Source: an uncultured bacterium | Lineage (GTDB): Bacteria > Bacteroidota > Ignavibacteria > UBA10030 > BY39 | Reading direction: 5' to 3' | Assembly (NCBI GenBank): GCA_937967455.1 | Contig: CALCJK010000009.1 | Span: forward strand, 124,001 to 188,000 | Length of the DNA stretch: 64,000 bases | Position numbers and translations under genes: made by a program | Shown here: piece after piece, positions 26,055-34,603 of the stretch | Layout: each line of letters opens with the position of its first letter | Numbering within the stretch: the first letter of the stretch is position 1 | Notes under the pieces: generated by a model | Seen by the model: the letters and a program-made list of their open reading frames with translations, nothing else | Told to the model about the DNA's origin: nothing | Database searches by the model: none

Positions 26055-27539
26055 ATGAATAAAAATGTGCTAATTGTGGGGGCAGGTATTGGTGGTTTAG
26101 CTACTGCTTTGCGTTTGGTAAAAAATGGATACAATGTTAAAATATTGGAAAAGAATTTTCAAGCTGGTGGTCGACTGAATCGTATATCACAGGATGGATT
26201 TGTATTTGACACTGGCCCAAGTTTTTTCAGCATGTCTTATGAATTTGAAGAATTTGCTAGAGATTGTGGTATCAAAATTCCCTTTAAATATACACCCTTA
26301 GAGCCTTTATACACAGTAAACTTTTCTGATAATCCAAATACATTTTTTATCTATAAAGATGCAAAGCGCCTTTCAGAACAATTTGTTAAAATAGAACCAG
26401 AATTTGAAAAAAAATTCATAAAATATTTAGAAAAAAGAAAAAAAATTTTTAATGATACGATTGATGTAGTAATAAAACGAAACTTTGATTCATTTTTATC
26501 TTATGTAGTATCCTTAATGCAAGTAAATCCAATACATTTGCCTTTGTTATTTAAAAGTTTTTGGAGAGAGGTGGTTAAGAATTTTTCATCGAAGGAAGCA
26601 AGGCAAATAATCTCGTTAGTTGCATTTTTTTTGGGCAGGACTCCATTTGATACAAATTCAGTTTATACCTTACTTTCATATGTAGAGTTTGAACATGATG
26701 GCTATTACAACGTCGAAGGTGGTATGTATCAAATTGTTGAGGGTTTAGTCAAAGAGTTAGAAAAGGGAAAAACCCAGTTTTTTTACAATACTGAAATAGT
26801 AGATTATATAGGCAATCAAAATGCAGTTGAAAGTTTAATAGATCAGAATGGAAACAAATGGGGTTCAGATATCTTTGTGATTAATTCTGATGCAGCTTAT
26901 TTTAGAAATAAGGTATTTAAAAGTAAATCATATTCAAATGAAAAATTAAGCAAAATGACTTGGACAATGGGATATTTAACTTTTTATATTGGTCTGAAAT
27001 GTAAAATTCCTCAGATATATCACCATAATTATTTTCTCGGTTCTAATTATGAGGAATATGCAAATGGTATTTTACACAATCCTAATTCGTTACAAAAACC
27101 ATATTACTATGTTAACGTATTATCAAAGCATAATAAAGAATGTGCTCCAGATGGCTGTGAGAGTTTATTTTTCGTTTGTCCTGTTCCGAATTTGCAATAC
27201 AAAAATAATTGGGATGATAAAGAAGAAATTGTGGATAATATAATAAAGGATTTTTGTAAGAGAATAAATCAGAATATTTTTCCTGATATAGTTTCAAAGA
27301 CTATATTCACACCGGTAGATTGGCAAAATAAATTCAACCTGTACTTGGGTAGTGGCTTAGGTTTAGCGCATTATATGAATCAAATAGGGGCATTTCGTCC
27401 ACCAAATTATGATGAAAGATTTAAAAACGTGTTTTATGTTGGTGCTTCAACAATTCCTGGTTCCGGACTTCCTATGGCAATTATTAGTTCAAAATTGGTG
27501 TGTGAAAGAATAAATAAATATATCGCAAAACTGCAATAA
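26055..27539 (+). CDS. crtI: Phytoene desaturase
   Basis: The 494-residue flavoprotein has the N-terminal dinucleotide-binding VGAGIGGLATALRLV (about residues 7-21), the GGRLNRISQDGFVFDTGPS segment, and the C-terminal family signature NVFYVGASTIPGSGLPMAI. These mark the CrtI/CrtN group of FAD-dependent desaturases. As the only desaturase in the cluster it probably carries out the multistep conversion of phytoene to lycopene; a 3,4-desaturase (CrtD) role is a less likely alternative. It is the last gene of the cluster, facing hypB across a 56-base gap. Confidence 0.9.
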   Translation: MNKNVLIVGAGIGGLATALRLVKNGYNVKILEKNFQAGGRLNRISQDGFVFDTGPSFFSMSYEFEEFARDCGIKIPFKYTPLEPLYTVNFSDNPNTFFIYKDAKRLSEQFVKIEPEFEKKFIKYLEKRKKIFNDTIDVVIKRNFDSFLSYVVSLMQVNPIHLPLLFKSFWREVVKNFSSKEARQIISLVAFFLGRTPFDTNSVYTLLSYVEFEHDGYYNVEGGMYQIVEGLVKELEKGKTQFFYNTEIVDYIGNQNAVESLIDQNGNKWGSDIFVINSDAAYFRNKVFKSKSYSNEKLSKMTWTMGYLTFYIGLKCKIPQIYHHNYFLGSNYEEYANGILHNPNSLQKPYYYVNVLSKHNKECAPDGCESLFFVCPVPNLQYKNNWDDKEEIVDNIIKDFCKRINQNIFPDIVSKTIFTPVDWQNKFNLYLGSGLGLAHYMNQIGAFRPPNYDERFKNVFYVGASTIPGSGLPMAIISSKLVCERINKYIAKLQ

Positions 27540-27595
27540 GCGAATTTGTTTTTGTAGATCTTAAAATTTTTCAGGAACTTCTTTAGGAAGTTTGA

Positions 27596-28270
27596 TTATC
27601 CAATAGTAGATTTACATCGTTTTAATTTTAATTCGTTAGTAATCCAATCGCACCACTGCATAATTCCTGTATTATCATAGCAGGACGTCTCATAAATCTT
27701 TAAGTCTGGATTAATTTTTAGAGCGAATTTTTTTGCTTTTGTTATATCAAAAATAATATGTGGCAGTAAATCAGTTTTGTTCATTAGAAGGACACAACTT
27801 TTTGAAAACATTGCTGGATATTTTAGCGGTTTATCTTCTCCCTCAGTTACGCTCATAATTACAACCTTGGCATGTTCTCCAAGATAATAACTTGATGGAC
27901 AAACTAAATTTCCCACATTTTCTATAAAAAGTACGTCCAAATCTTTCAATGGTAATTGGTTTATTGCTTGTTCTATCATTCTGGCTTCTAAGTGGCAAGT
28001 ACCATTGGTAATTATCTGAGCTACTGGAATATTGAATTGTGCTATTCGCTCAGCATCAATGCTGGTTTGTATATCTCCTTCTATTACTCCCACAGATAAA
28101 GCTGGGGATATGATTTTTAAGGTTCTTTCGATTATTGATGTTTTACCTGAACCAGGTGAACTGACCATGTTTATCACAAATACGTTAGCTTCATCAAATT
28201 TTTTTCTTAAATCAGCTGCAATTTCGTCATTTTTCTTTAATATTTTTTGTTCAACGGTTATTATTTCCAT
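27596..28270 (-). CDS. hypB: Hydrogenase/urease nickel incorporation GTPase HypB
   Basis: The 224-residue SIMIBI-class GTPase has a P-loop SSPGSGKTSIIERTL (about residues 37-51), the metal-binding CH pair in NGTCHLEA, ENVGNLVCP, and guanine-specificity NKTD. It lacks the N-terminal His-rich tail found in some HypB proteins, so it probably inserts but does not store nickel. It delivers Ni to the large subunit together with HypA. Its start overlaps hypA's stop codon, and it closes the minus-strand hydrogenase operon. Confidence 0.93.
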   Translation of the reverse strand: MEIITVEQKILKKNDEIAADLRKKFDEANVFVINMVSSPGSGKTSIIERTLKIISPALSVGVIEGDIQTSIDAERIAQFNIPVAQIITNGTCHLEARMIEQAINQLPLKDLDVLFIENVGNLVCPSSYYLGEHAKVVIMSVTEGEDKPLKYPAMFSKSCVLLMNKTDLLPHIIFDITKAKKFALKINPDLKIYETSCYDNTGIMQWCDWITNELKLKRCKSTIG

Positions 28271-28611
28271 TATTCAACCTCCATATTTATTATTTCGAGT
28301 TCATCACCACCTATTATATTAAATTGACTGTTTTTACAATTTGGGCAATCGTAATCCATATTTATTATTTCGAATATTGTACTACAAACTGCACAAATTA
28401 CTTTAATCGGAGCTTTTTCAAAAGAAAGTTTTGTGTTTTCCAAAATTGTATTCTTGCTTAATTCCTGAAAATAATACTCTAAAGATTCAGGATATATTCC
28501 TGAAAGTTCACCAATTCGCAATTTTACAGAATAAATTCTTTTACAATTTAATTCTGGGAATTCTGTCTGTATTAACTCAATTATATTTTTGGCAATCGTA
28601 GCTTCGTGCAT
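28270..28611 (-). CDS. hypA: Hydrogenase nickel incorporation protein HypA
   Basis: The 113-residue protein begins MHEATIAKNI, where His-2 binds nickel in the family. It has two CxxC pairs (CAVC and CPNC, about residues 72-95) forming the structural zinc site. The length is standard. Its start lies 35 bases inside the preceding protease gene, showing tight translational coupling. HypA hands nickel to the hydrogenase large subunit precursor with HypB. Confidence 0.93.
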   Translation of the reverse strand: MHEATIAKNIIELIQTEFPELNCKRIYSVKLRIGELSGIYPESLEYYFQELSKNTILENTKLSFEKAPIKVICAVCSTIFEIINMDYDCPNCKNSQFNIIGGDELEIINMEVE

Positions 28612-29071
28612 CTGCTAATTCCATAGAAACTAAATCAACAAGATATTTAATACTCTTTTGAACAACTGCTGTTACACCTTCACCTAATGAGATGTCAGCC
28701 GGTTCTATTCCATAAAAAATGATTTCAGCTTTTAGGAAATTGTTTTGAATTATTTTTAATAATTTTAATGCTTCTGTAATTTTAATTTGATGGACGGATT
28801 TGCTTGTGTTGATGTTATCGATCTCATTTAGATTCAGCCGATAAATAGTACCGGGTTCGTTTCCTGCTTGTATTGCATCCAGTATAATTATTTTTTCATA
28901 TTCATCTTGAATCGTCATCAGCTTGAAAATATCTGTTCCTGAATCAAAAAAATGTATATTTTCGCAATTTATCATTTTTTGTAATTTATGTAATGCTATC
29001 AGACCTAATCCATCATCTTTCATTAAGGTGTTACCAGCACCGACTATAAGTATTTTTGGAAATACATTCAT
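28577..29071 (-). CDS. Hydrogenase maturation endopeptidase (HyaD/HycI family)
   Basis: The 164-residue protease has the N-terminal GAGNTLMKDDGLGLIAL motif with the nickel-sensing acidic residue. Later come FDSGTDIFKLM and a HQIKITEALKLL segment whose His is a second metal ligand. The family removes the C-terminal tail of the [NiFe] large subunit after metal insertion. The target here is the HydA encoded immediately upstream, with which it overlaps by 4 bases (ATGA). The cluster order hydBGDA-protease-hypAB makes the assignment secure. Confidence 0.9.
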   Translation of the reverse strand: MNVFPKILIVGAGNTLMKDDGLGLIALHKLQKMINCENIHFFDSGTDIFKLMTIQDEYEKIIILDAIQAGNEPGTIYRLNLNEIDNINTSKSVHQIKITEALKLLKIIQNNFLKAEIIFYGIEPADISLGEGVTAVVQKSIKYLVDLVSMELADARSYDCQKYN

Positions 29072-30366
29072 TTGATTTTAATTCTTACTAAGTGAGTAGC
29101 GCAGGAAATACAAGGATCGTATGCTCTTGCAATGTTCTCAAGTGAGCTCTGGAGTATATTCATTGGTCCTTGCGTTAATGTTTTGATTGCTTCTCTCATA
29201 TTCTTTTCAACATTTGCTAAATTCTGGGCTGTTGGAGTTATAATGTCTGCATCGACTACTTCACCTTTATCGTTGAATTCATAATAGTGATAAAGAGTTC
29301 CTCTTGGAACTTCTATTGCTCCAACGCCATTACTTGCAAATACTTCAAATTCTATTGGATCCTCTGGTTCGAAACCACTTTCAAATAAAAATTTTATAAG
29401 TTGCATAGACCTTTCGATTGAATGAACCAGTTCCACTGCCTGTGCATAATTGTTGTGAAGTGGATTGTGCGATGGCAGGGTTGGGAATAATTTATTTAAT
29501 GCTTCTTTTGCCTTTCCAGTAAGATATTTATGGTTAATATTAATTCTGGCAAGTGCACCAACCATAAAAGGTTGGTTGTTGTATAAGCTTTGTTTAGCTG
29601 TTGAATGCGCGACTACTTTCTCATGGCATACTTGCCTAAATTCTGAGATCGGTCTTGTAACACCATCAGATGTATAGATATAATCACCCAGATAACTGTA
29701 TCGATCTTCTTTTGGTAAAAGTGCTGAATATATCCCCTCTTTAAAGTTGAAATCAGGAAGTTTTATCTTTGAAAACAAATCGATGATTGCGTCGGATAAT
29801 TCCAATCCTTTTTCCAATTCTGAATTTAATTGTTCCAGCTGCATTTTTGAAGGGCATTTTCCAAAACCACCCACTATAGCATTTATTGGATGAATTGCTC
29901 TTCCTCCAATAAGTTCTTGAATTTTGTTTCCGAGTTTTTTAAGATTAAGTGCAATTGTTACTTCTTTTGGATAATCTTTAGCCATTGATAGCGGACCATC
30001 GTAGCCAAGTAAATCAGGTAATACCAGACAACCAAGATGAAGTGCATGGCTTTCAATGTTTTCGCCATGTAACAACAAACCTCGCAGGAATTCCGTGCGT
30101 CGAGTTACTTTTATGTTAAAAGCATTTTCAGTTGCCATTTGTGAAGTTAGTGTGTGTCCTGCTGAACAAATCCCACAAACACGAGAAACAATAGATGATA
30201 TTTCAGAATATTTCTTTCCAATAATTAATACTTCATAGAATCGTGAGCCTTCGAATATATCCATATTTACTTTTGTAATTTCACCTTTTTCTATTTCAAC
30301 ATCTATTCCACCATGACCCTCGACTCTGCCAAGATGTGGAACGACTATTTTTTTATTTTTATCCAT
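29068..30366 (-). CDS. hydA: [NiFe] hydrogenase large (alpha) subunit, group 3b
   Basis: The 432-residue subunit carries both Ni-ligating signatures: SRVCGICSAGH (L1, about residues 62-72) and DPCISCATH near the C-terminus (L2). After the histidine of L2 comes a seven-residue tail, LVRIKIK, the expected substrate of the adjacent maturation protease. The overall pattern (GRVEGHGGIDVEIEKGEI start) is that of soluble NAD(P)-coupled 'sulfhydrogenase' enzymes. It binds the Ni-Fe(CN)2CO centre and interconverts H2 and protons/electrons. It starts 11 bases after hydD ends. Confidence 0.94.
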   Translation of the reverse strand: MDKNKKIVVPHLGRVEGHGGIDVEIEKGEITKVNMDIFEGSRFYEVLIIGKKYSEISSIVSRVCGICSAGHTLTSQMATENAFNIKVTRRTEFLRGLLLHGENIESHALHLGCLVLPDLLGYDGPLSMAKDYPKEVTIALNLKKLGNKIQELIGGRAIHPINAIVGGFGKCPSKMQLEQLNSELEKGLELSDAIIDLFSKIKLPDFNFKEGIYSALLPKEDRYSYLGDYIYTSDGVTRPISEFRQVCHEKVVAHSTAKQSLYNNQPFMVGALARININHKYLTGKAKEALNKLFPTLPSHNPLHNNYAQAVELVHSIERSMQLIKFLFESGFEPEDPIEFEVFASNGVGAIEVPRGTLYHYYEFNDKGEVVDADIITPTAQNLANVEKNMREAIKTLTQGPMNILQSSLENIARAYDPCISCATHLVRIKIK

Positions 30367-30377
30367 TTATACTCCAA

Positions 30378-31151
30378 TTATTTAATTTCAGATATAAGTT
30401 TTTGTCCCATCCATGCTGGTGTTGCAAAATTTGCCATTTTGTTTTGAATTTCTTCTTTTGTAATTCCTCTTTGCTCAAACATGGTGTAATTGGCATCATA
30501 GTGAACTTCTTCGATAGGACCATGGCAACCACCACATGGAATGTTATGGCTTGGGCATCTGGCATTGCAACCAGAAACAGTTAATGCACCACAGCAGACT
30601 TCACCTTTTTCGACTACCAAACAGGGGTTTTCCCGCATTTTACATTCACTGCACACCGAAAAATTAAGTAATTCAGGTAAATCACCATGAAGTAAAGATG
30701 CAGCAATTTGCAGGAATTGTTCCTTTTCTATCGGACATCCCGGTAATAGAATATCAGTTTTAACGAATGAACGTACCGGTAAGGCTTCAACTGCATCTAC
30801 AACATTAATTTCTTCACCATAGACTTCTTTTTTTAGTATTTCTCTGGGAATTTGATTTTTCATTGCTGCAACACCACCCCATACTGCACACGTTCCAATT
30901 GCTACCAGAAGCTTTGATCTTTTTCTTATTGCTTGAAGTGCTTCCAAATCGCGTGTTTGTGCTACAACACCTTCAACAAATGCAATATCTAATTCTGTTA
31001 CTTTATCGTTATTTGTTTTAGCCATTTCCCAATCTAAAATATCAAAAGCATCTGCAATTGTAATTAATTCGTCTTCACAATTTAAAATTGCAAGTTGATC
31101 TCCTGCACAGGAGGTCAGACCAAATATCCCTATCTTAGGTTTCTTATTCAT
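30378..31151 (-). CDS. hydD: [NiFe] hydrogenase small (delta) subunit, group 3b
   Basis: This 257-residue subunit relays electrons through Fe-S clusters. Ligands of the proximal cluster are visible as FGLTSCAGDQ, GTCAVWGG and LLPGCPIEKEQ. The C-terminal half is Cys-rich (CSECKMRENPC, CCGALTVSGC, ARCPSHNIPCGGCHGP), which accounts for the medial and distal clusters. It has no Tat signal peptide or membrane anchor, so the enzyme is cytoplasmic as expected for group 3. It is flanked by hydG (9 bases) and hydA (11 bases). Confidence 0.93.
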   Translation of the reverse strand: MNKKPKIGIFGLTSCAGDQLAILNCEDELITIADAFDILDWEMAKTNNDKVTELDIAFVEGVVAQTRDLEALQAIRKRSKLLVAIGTCAVWGGVAAMKNQIPREILKKEVYGEEINVVDAVEALPVRSFVKTDILLPGCPIEKEQFLQIAASLLHGDLPELLNFSVCSECKMRENPCLVVEKGEVCCGALTVSGCNARCPSHNIPCGGCHGPIEEVHYDANYTMFEQRGITKEEIQNKMANFATPAWMGQKLISEIK

Positions 31152-31160
31152 ATTTGCTCC

Positions 31161-32060
31161 TTAAAATTCAATTAGTTCGGGCATATTGATTACATCCCAA
31201 TAAGTAAATATTGGGCCGTCGATGCAGGTATATTTATATCCGATTGCACAATGTCCACATTTGCCAACACCACACTCCATTCTCCTTTCAAGCGACATTA
31301 GTATATGGTCTTTTGAAAAATTCATTTTTAACAACTTTTCAAGAACAAATTTATAAAAGATTGGTGGACCACAAATTGCAGCAATTGTATTTGGAACATT
31401 AATATTCTTTACATATTGAAACAGATCTGTAACTAAACCAATTTTTCCGCGCCATGGATGTGCTCCAGGATATTGATATGCCTGCTCAACTGCTAATAAA
31501 CATTCAAGGTCGCCCCTGCGTGTTAGGGATTCTAACTCATCTCTGAACAAAACATCATCTGGAGTTTTAGTACCATACATAAGAATCAATCTACCAAACT
31601 GGTTTCTGTTGTCGAGAATGTAATTTAAAAGCGAACGAAGTGGAGCCATCCCGAGTCCACCAGCTATTATTAGTACATCATGGCCTTTCATATCGTCAAC
31701 AGGATATCCATTCCCATAAGGTCCTCTCAGTCCAACAAAAGAATTTTCAGGTAAATTGTATAAAGCATTTGTTACACGTCCCATTCTTCTGACGCACATT
31801 TCAAGTACACCTTTTCTTGTAGGTGTGGAACTTATAGATATTGGTGCTTCACCGGTTCCAATTACCGTGAGTTCAACAAATTGACCCGGTTTGTATATGA
31901 AAGTTTCATTTAGATGTGGATCTTCGAAGCGAAATAAAAATAAATAGTTATCCTGTACCATTGGAATAACTCTTACTAATCGTGCAATATGTGGAATCAT
32001 AACATTTTCCACTCTTGCTTTAGATGAATAGTCTAACAATGTGTGTTGCGGTGTCATCAA
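31161..32060 (-). CDS. hydG: FAD/NAD(P)-binding gamma subunit of group 3b hydrogenase
   Basis: The 299-residue ferredoxin-NADP-reductase-like protein has an FAD-binding beta-barrel (PISISSTPTRKG), the NAD(P)-binding GGLGMAPLRSLLNYIL, and a C-terminal 2Fe-2S-type cysteine cluster (MECGVGKCGHCAIG, then YTCIDGP). It passes electrons between NAD(P)H and the iron-sulfur chain of the hydrogenase. Its start overlaps the beta subunit gene by 4 bases. Hyd-type gamma subunits and dihydroorotate dehydrogenase PyrK share this fold, but the operon resolves the identity. Confidence 0.92.
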   Translation of the reverse strand: MMTPQHTLLDYSSKARVENVMIPHIARLVRVIPMVQDNYLFLFRFEDPHLNETFIYKPGQFVELTVIGTGEAPISISSTPTRKGVLEMCVRRMGRVTNALYNLPENSFVGLRGPYGNGYPVDDMKGHDVLIIAGGLGMAPLRSLLNYILDNRNQFGRLILMYGTKTPDDVLFRDELESLTRRGDLECLLAVEQAYQYPGAHPWRGKIGLVTDLFQYVKNINVPNTIAAICGPPIFYKFVLEKLLKMNFSKDHILMSLERRMECGVGKCGHCAIGYKYTCIDGPIFTYWDVINMPELIEF

Positions 32061-33079
32061 TCTTCTCCTCTGACTTTGTTAAATACTTCGACTACATGAA
32101 TTTGAGTTGGGCAATATTGTATGCATCTGCCACAACCAGTGCAACTGGGTTTCCCAAATTGGGTAACAAAACCATGTTGTTTATGATAATATCGATTACG
32201 CACTCTATCAGCTCTGTTCGCTCTGAAATTATGCCCTCCTGCTACAACTGCATAGTCCTTAAATAAGCAGGAATCCCATTGTCGGACCCTTTCTGTTTGT
32301 TTTGTATCCAGACTTAATTTATCATATATATTGAAACATGAACAGGTTGGACATACCATTGAGCAGCTACCACAGCAGAGACATTTTTTACCTAAATCTT
32401 CCCAAACTTCGCTCTCTCGTTGTAGTTCAAGAATGTAAGGTAAATCTGAAATATCAAGTTGTAATGTAAATCTTTTTTTCCTTTCATTTCTTATTTTCAA
32501 ATACTCATTTGTATCTTTCCTCGTTATTTCAGTTAGGAGATCTTTCATGTCATTCGTGATATCATCACCTTGGCTTGAACCAACTGTCACAAGGTATGAG
32601 TTTTTTAGTTCTGATAAGAATAAATCAAAACCATCTTCAGTTGCATCTGTTCCCATAGAGCGACAAAAACACTTCTCATCTGGCATGCAACTTAATCCTA
32701 TTATTAAAGTATTTTTCCTTCTGGCGAAATAGTATTTGTCTATATATCCCGTTCCAAATACTATGTCGAGTATTTTTAAACCATGGATATCGCAAGGGTG
32801 AAGTCCAAAAAGGATTAATTTTTTATTCACATCTTCAATATGTTCAATAAAGTTTTTGCCATCACTGTGTTTGAACAATGCTTCTTTTGGTTTAAAAAAA
32901 TATTTTTTTGGTGGAATAACTGTACGTAAATATTCTAAAGCAACTTCGGATGGATCTTCCATAGGAGCAAAAACGTATGTTTCCTCGCTTTTCTTTTTGG
33001 GTATATGAACTTCACCGTAATTGTTCAGACCTAAAAGAAATTTGTTAAAATTTGCCTTTGGTAATTTCAATATTTTCAT
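32057..33079 (-). CDS. hydB: Iron-sulfur beta subunit of group 3b hydrogenase
   Basis: The 340-residue protein has a central domain with GLHPCDIHGLKILD and a C-terminal pair of ferredoxin-type clusters (CLCCGSCSMVCPTCSC about residues 225-240, and CTGCGRCIQYCP about 315-326). This is the 4Fe-4S dicluster beta subunit (HydB / AsrA-like) that links the gamma subunit to external donors in sulfhydrogenases, consistent with NADP/ferredoxin or polysulfide chemistry. It is the first gene of the seven-gene minus-strand operon and has a candidate sigma-54 promoter about 45 bases upstream. Confidence 0.9.
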   Translation of the reverse strand: MKILKLPKANFNKFLLGLNNYGEVHIPKKKSEETYVFAPMEDPSEVALEYLRTVIPPKKYFFKPKEALFKHSDGKNFIEHIEDVNKKLILFGLHPCDIHGLKILDIVFGTGYIDKYYFARRKNTLIIGLSCMPDEKCFCRSMGTDATEDGFDLFLSELKNSYLVTVGSSQGDDITNDMKDLLTEITRKDTNEYLKIRNERKKRFTLQLDISDLPYILELQRESEVWEDLGKKCLCCGSCSMVCPTCSCFNIYDKLSLDTKQTERVRQWDSCLFKDYAVVAGGHNFRANRADRVRNRYYHKQHGFVTQFGKPSCTGCGRCIQYCPTQIHVVEVFNKVRGED

Positions 33080-33124
33080 TTAAATTAATCCAGATATTAT
33101 TTTGAATTTTTCTAAATAAAAATT

Positions 33125-33141
33125 ATCAATATTTATGCCAT
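33125..33141 (-). promoter_or_regulatory. Candidate sigma-54 (-24/-12) promoter of the hydrogenase operon
   Basis: Read on the minus strand this is ATGGCATAAATATTGAT. The -24 element TGGCA and a -12 TTG stand with the GG and G ten bases apart, as in sigma-54 promoters (consensus TGGCACG-N4-TTGC); the final C is replaced by A. Transcription would begin near 33115, leaving a leader of about 36 bases before the hydB ATG. Similar motifs lie upstream of ccmF and the 56938 gene. Similarity is by eye only. Confidence 0.4.
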
Positions 33142-33242
33142 TTAAAATTTACTTTTTTTCTTTCAAATATAGGTGATTTTCCTTATAATTGTTCAGAATT
33201 ATGAAAATAATATTTTTATTATTCTCAAAAATGAAAAGGGCG

Positions 33243-33271
33243 TTGACCTTTTAAACAATCCTAGTTATTTT
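33243..33271 (+). promoter_or_regulatory. Candidate sigma-70-type promoter of the redox cluster
   Basis: TTGACC (33243-33248) and TATTTT (33266-33271) are separated by 17 bases, close to a -35/-10 pair. It lies just before the first gene of the plus-strand cluster (ATG 33296), with AAAGGAAA as ribosome-binding site. The rest of the 216-base divergent gap (33080-33295) holds the hydrogenase promoter candidate and nothing else recognisable. Confidence 0.4.
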
Positions 33272-33295
33272 ATACAAAAGAAAGGAAATTGATTT

Positions 33296-33922
33296 ATGAA
33301 TATCTTGGACCCTCAGATTGAAGCATATTTAAACGATGTTATTCCCGACCGGGATGCAGTGCTTACAGAAATGGAAAAATACGCAGAGGAGAATAATTTC
33401 CCTATTGTAGGTCCATTGGTTGGAAGGTTTTTATATGTAATTACTCTTGCATCCAAAGCAAAAAGAATTTTGGAGTTGGGCTCTGGTTTTGGTTACTCAG
33501 CCTATTGGTTTGCAAAAGCTGCTGGTAAAGATGGAATAGTACTCTGTACTGATTCTAATCCTGAAAATGCGGAAAGAGCCAGAGAGTTTTTTAAAAAAGG
33601 GAGAATATCCAATAGAATGCAATTTCATGTTGCAGATGCACTTTCAGTATTTAATATACTTGAAGGTGAATTTGATATTATTTTTAATGATGTTAATAAA
33701 GAAATTTATCCTAAAATATTGCGTAGAGCTATTCCTCGATTAAAAAAAGGCGGGCTACTGATAAGTGATAATGCTTTCTGGAAAGGTAAAATTCTCAATA
33801 AAGATCCTGATGCATCTGCTGCTGGCGTATTAACTTACACACGTATGGTATACGCTTCTCGTGAGCTATTTAATACAATCGTACCTATTCGGGATGGCTT
33901 AATTGTTAGCGTAAAATTATAA
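33296..33922 (+). CDS. Class I SAM-dependent O-methyltransferase
   Basis: The 208-residue protein has the O-methyltransferase family 3 (COMT/caffeoyl-CoA-type) fold: SAM-binding ILELGSGFGYSAYWFAKA (about residues 59-76), an acidic loop VLCTDSNPENAERA, metal-binding DIIFNDVNKE, and the late NAFWKGKI region. Bacterial members methylate catechol-like or unknown small substrates with Mg2+. It stands 127 bases ahead of the next gene and may be its own unit at the head of the thiol-redox cluster. The substrate is not predictable. Confidence 0.85.
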   Translation: MNILDPQIEAYLNDVIPDRDAVLTEMEKYAEENNFPIVGPLVGRFLYVITLASKAKRILELGSGFGYSAYWFAKAAGKDGIVLCTDSNPENAERAREFFKKGRISNRMQFHVADALSVFNILEGEFDIIFNDVNKEIYPKILRRAIPRLKKGGLLISDNAFWKGKILNKDPDASAAGVLTYTRMVYASRELFNTIVPIRDGLIVSVKL

Positions 33923-34048
33923 AATTCAGATATAATAAGAGTATTTTAAAAATTTAGGCTCTCCAGTCAATCTTATAATGAATCCTTTCGCTTTTTAATG
34001 CATCATATAGGTGAAATAATTATAAAAATTTAAAAAGGAAATAATAAA

Positions 34049-34249
34049 ATGAATAAAAATATAGGTTCAACAGACAAGGTTATTCGCATAATTATTGGTA
34101 TATTATTATTGAGTTTATACTTTTTTGGCCCTCAAACTCCATGGGGGTTATTAGGTATTATTCCAATTTTAACAGCAATTGTAGGTGTATGTCCTGCGTA
34201 TATACCTTTTAAAATATCAACACTCAAAAAGGAAAAGAAAAATGGGTAA
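34049..34249 (+). CDS. DUF2892 (YgaP-like) inner-membrane protein
   Basis: The 66-residue protein has two membrane helices and the DUF2892 signature: an N-terminal [18 protein letters not shown] and the [12 protein letters not shown] block with a conserved Cys-Pro. In E. coli YgaP the same domain is fused to rhodanese, linking it to sulfane-sulfur handling. It overlaps the start of the thioredoxin gene by 8 bases, so the two are translated together. Confidence 0.85.
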   Translation: MNKNIGSTDKVIRIIIGILLLSLYFFGPQTPWGLLGIIPILTAIVGVCPAYIPFKISTLKKEKKNG

Positions 34250-34592
34250 AAACATAATAAATGTCACTGATCAAAATTTTAATAATGAAGTTTTAGAATC
34301 TGAATTACCAGTATTAGTAGACTTCTGGGCACCATGGTGTGCTCCATGTAGAATGATTGCTCCTATTGTTGAAGAGTTAGCAAACGAATTTTCAGGAAAA
34401 CTTAAAGTTGCAAAATTAAACACAGATGAGAATTTTGAAACAGCTACAAAATATGGAATCATGAGCATACCAACTCTAGCAATTTTTGTTGGTGGTGAAG
34501 TTCTAGATGGCGTTGTTGGTGCAGTTCCAAAACAGATATTGAAAGATAAAATAAATTCCATATTATTAAAAGCTGCAACGAAAATTAATTAA
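34242..34592 (+). CDS. trxA: Thioredoxin
   Basis: I place the start at ATG 34242, which overlaps the upstream stop and follows AAAGGAAAAG; longer in-frame starts lie inside the upstream gene. The 116-residue protein has the full thioredoxin fold with active site WAPWCAPC (Cys pair about residues 31 and 34) and the cis-proline SIPTLAIF. The usual Gly of CGPC is Ala here. It is a cytoplasmic disulfide reductase, probably feeding the CcdA relay encoded downstream. Confidence 0.92.
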   Translation: MGKNIINVTDQNFNNEVLESELPVLVDFWAPWCAPCRMIAPIVEELANEFSGKLKVAKLNTDENFETATKYGIMSIPTLAIFVGGEVLDGVVGAVPKQILKDKINSILLKAATKIN

Positions 34593-34603
34593 AAAGGGTT
34601 GAT

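Noticed and set aside
27576-27592. AACTTC-TTTAG-GAAGTT hairpin between crtI and hypB
   Set aside because: A 6-bp stem without a T tract is too weak to call a terminator, though the convergent position would suit one.
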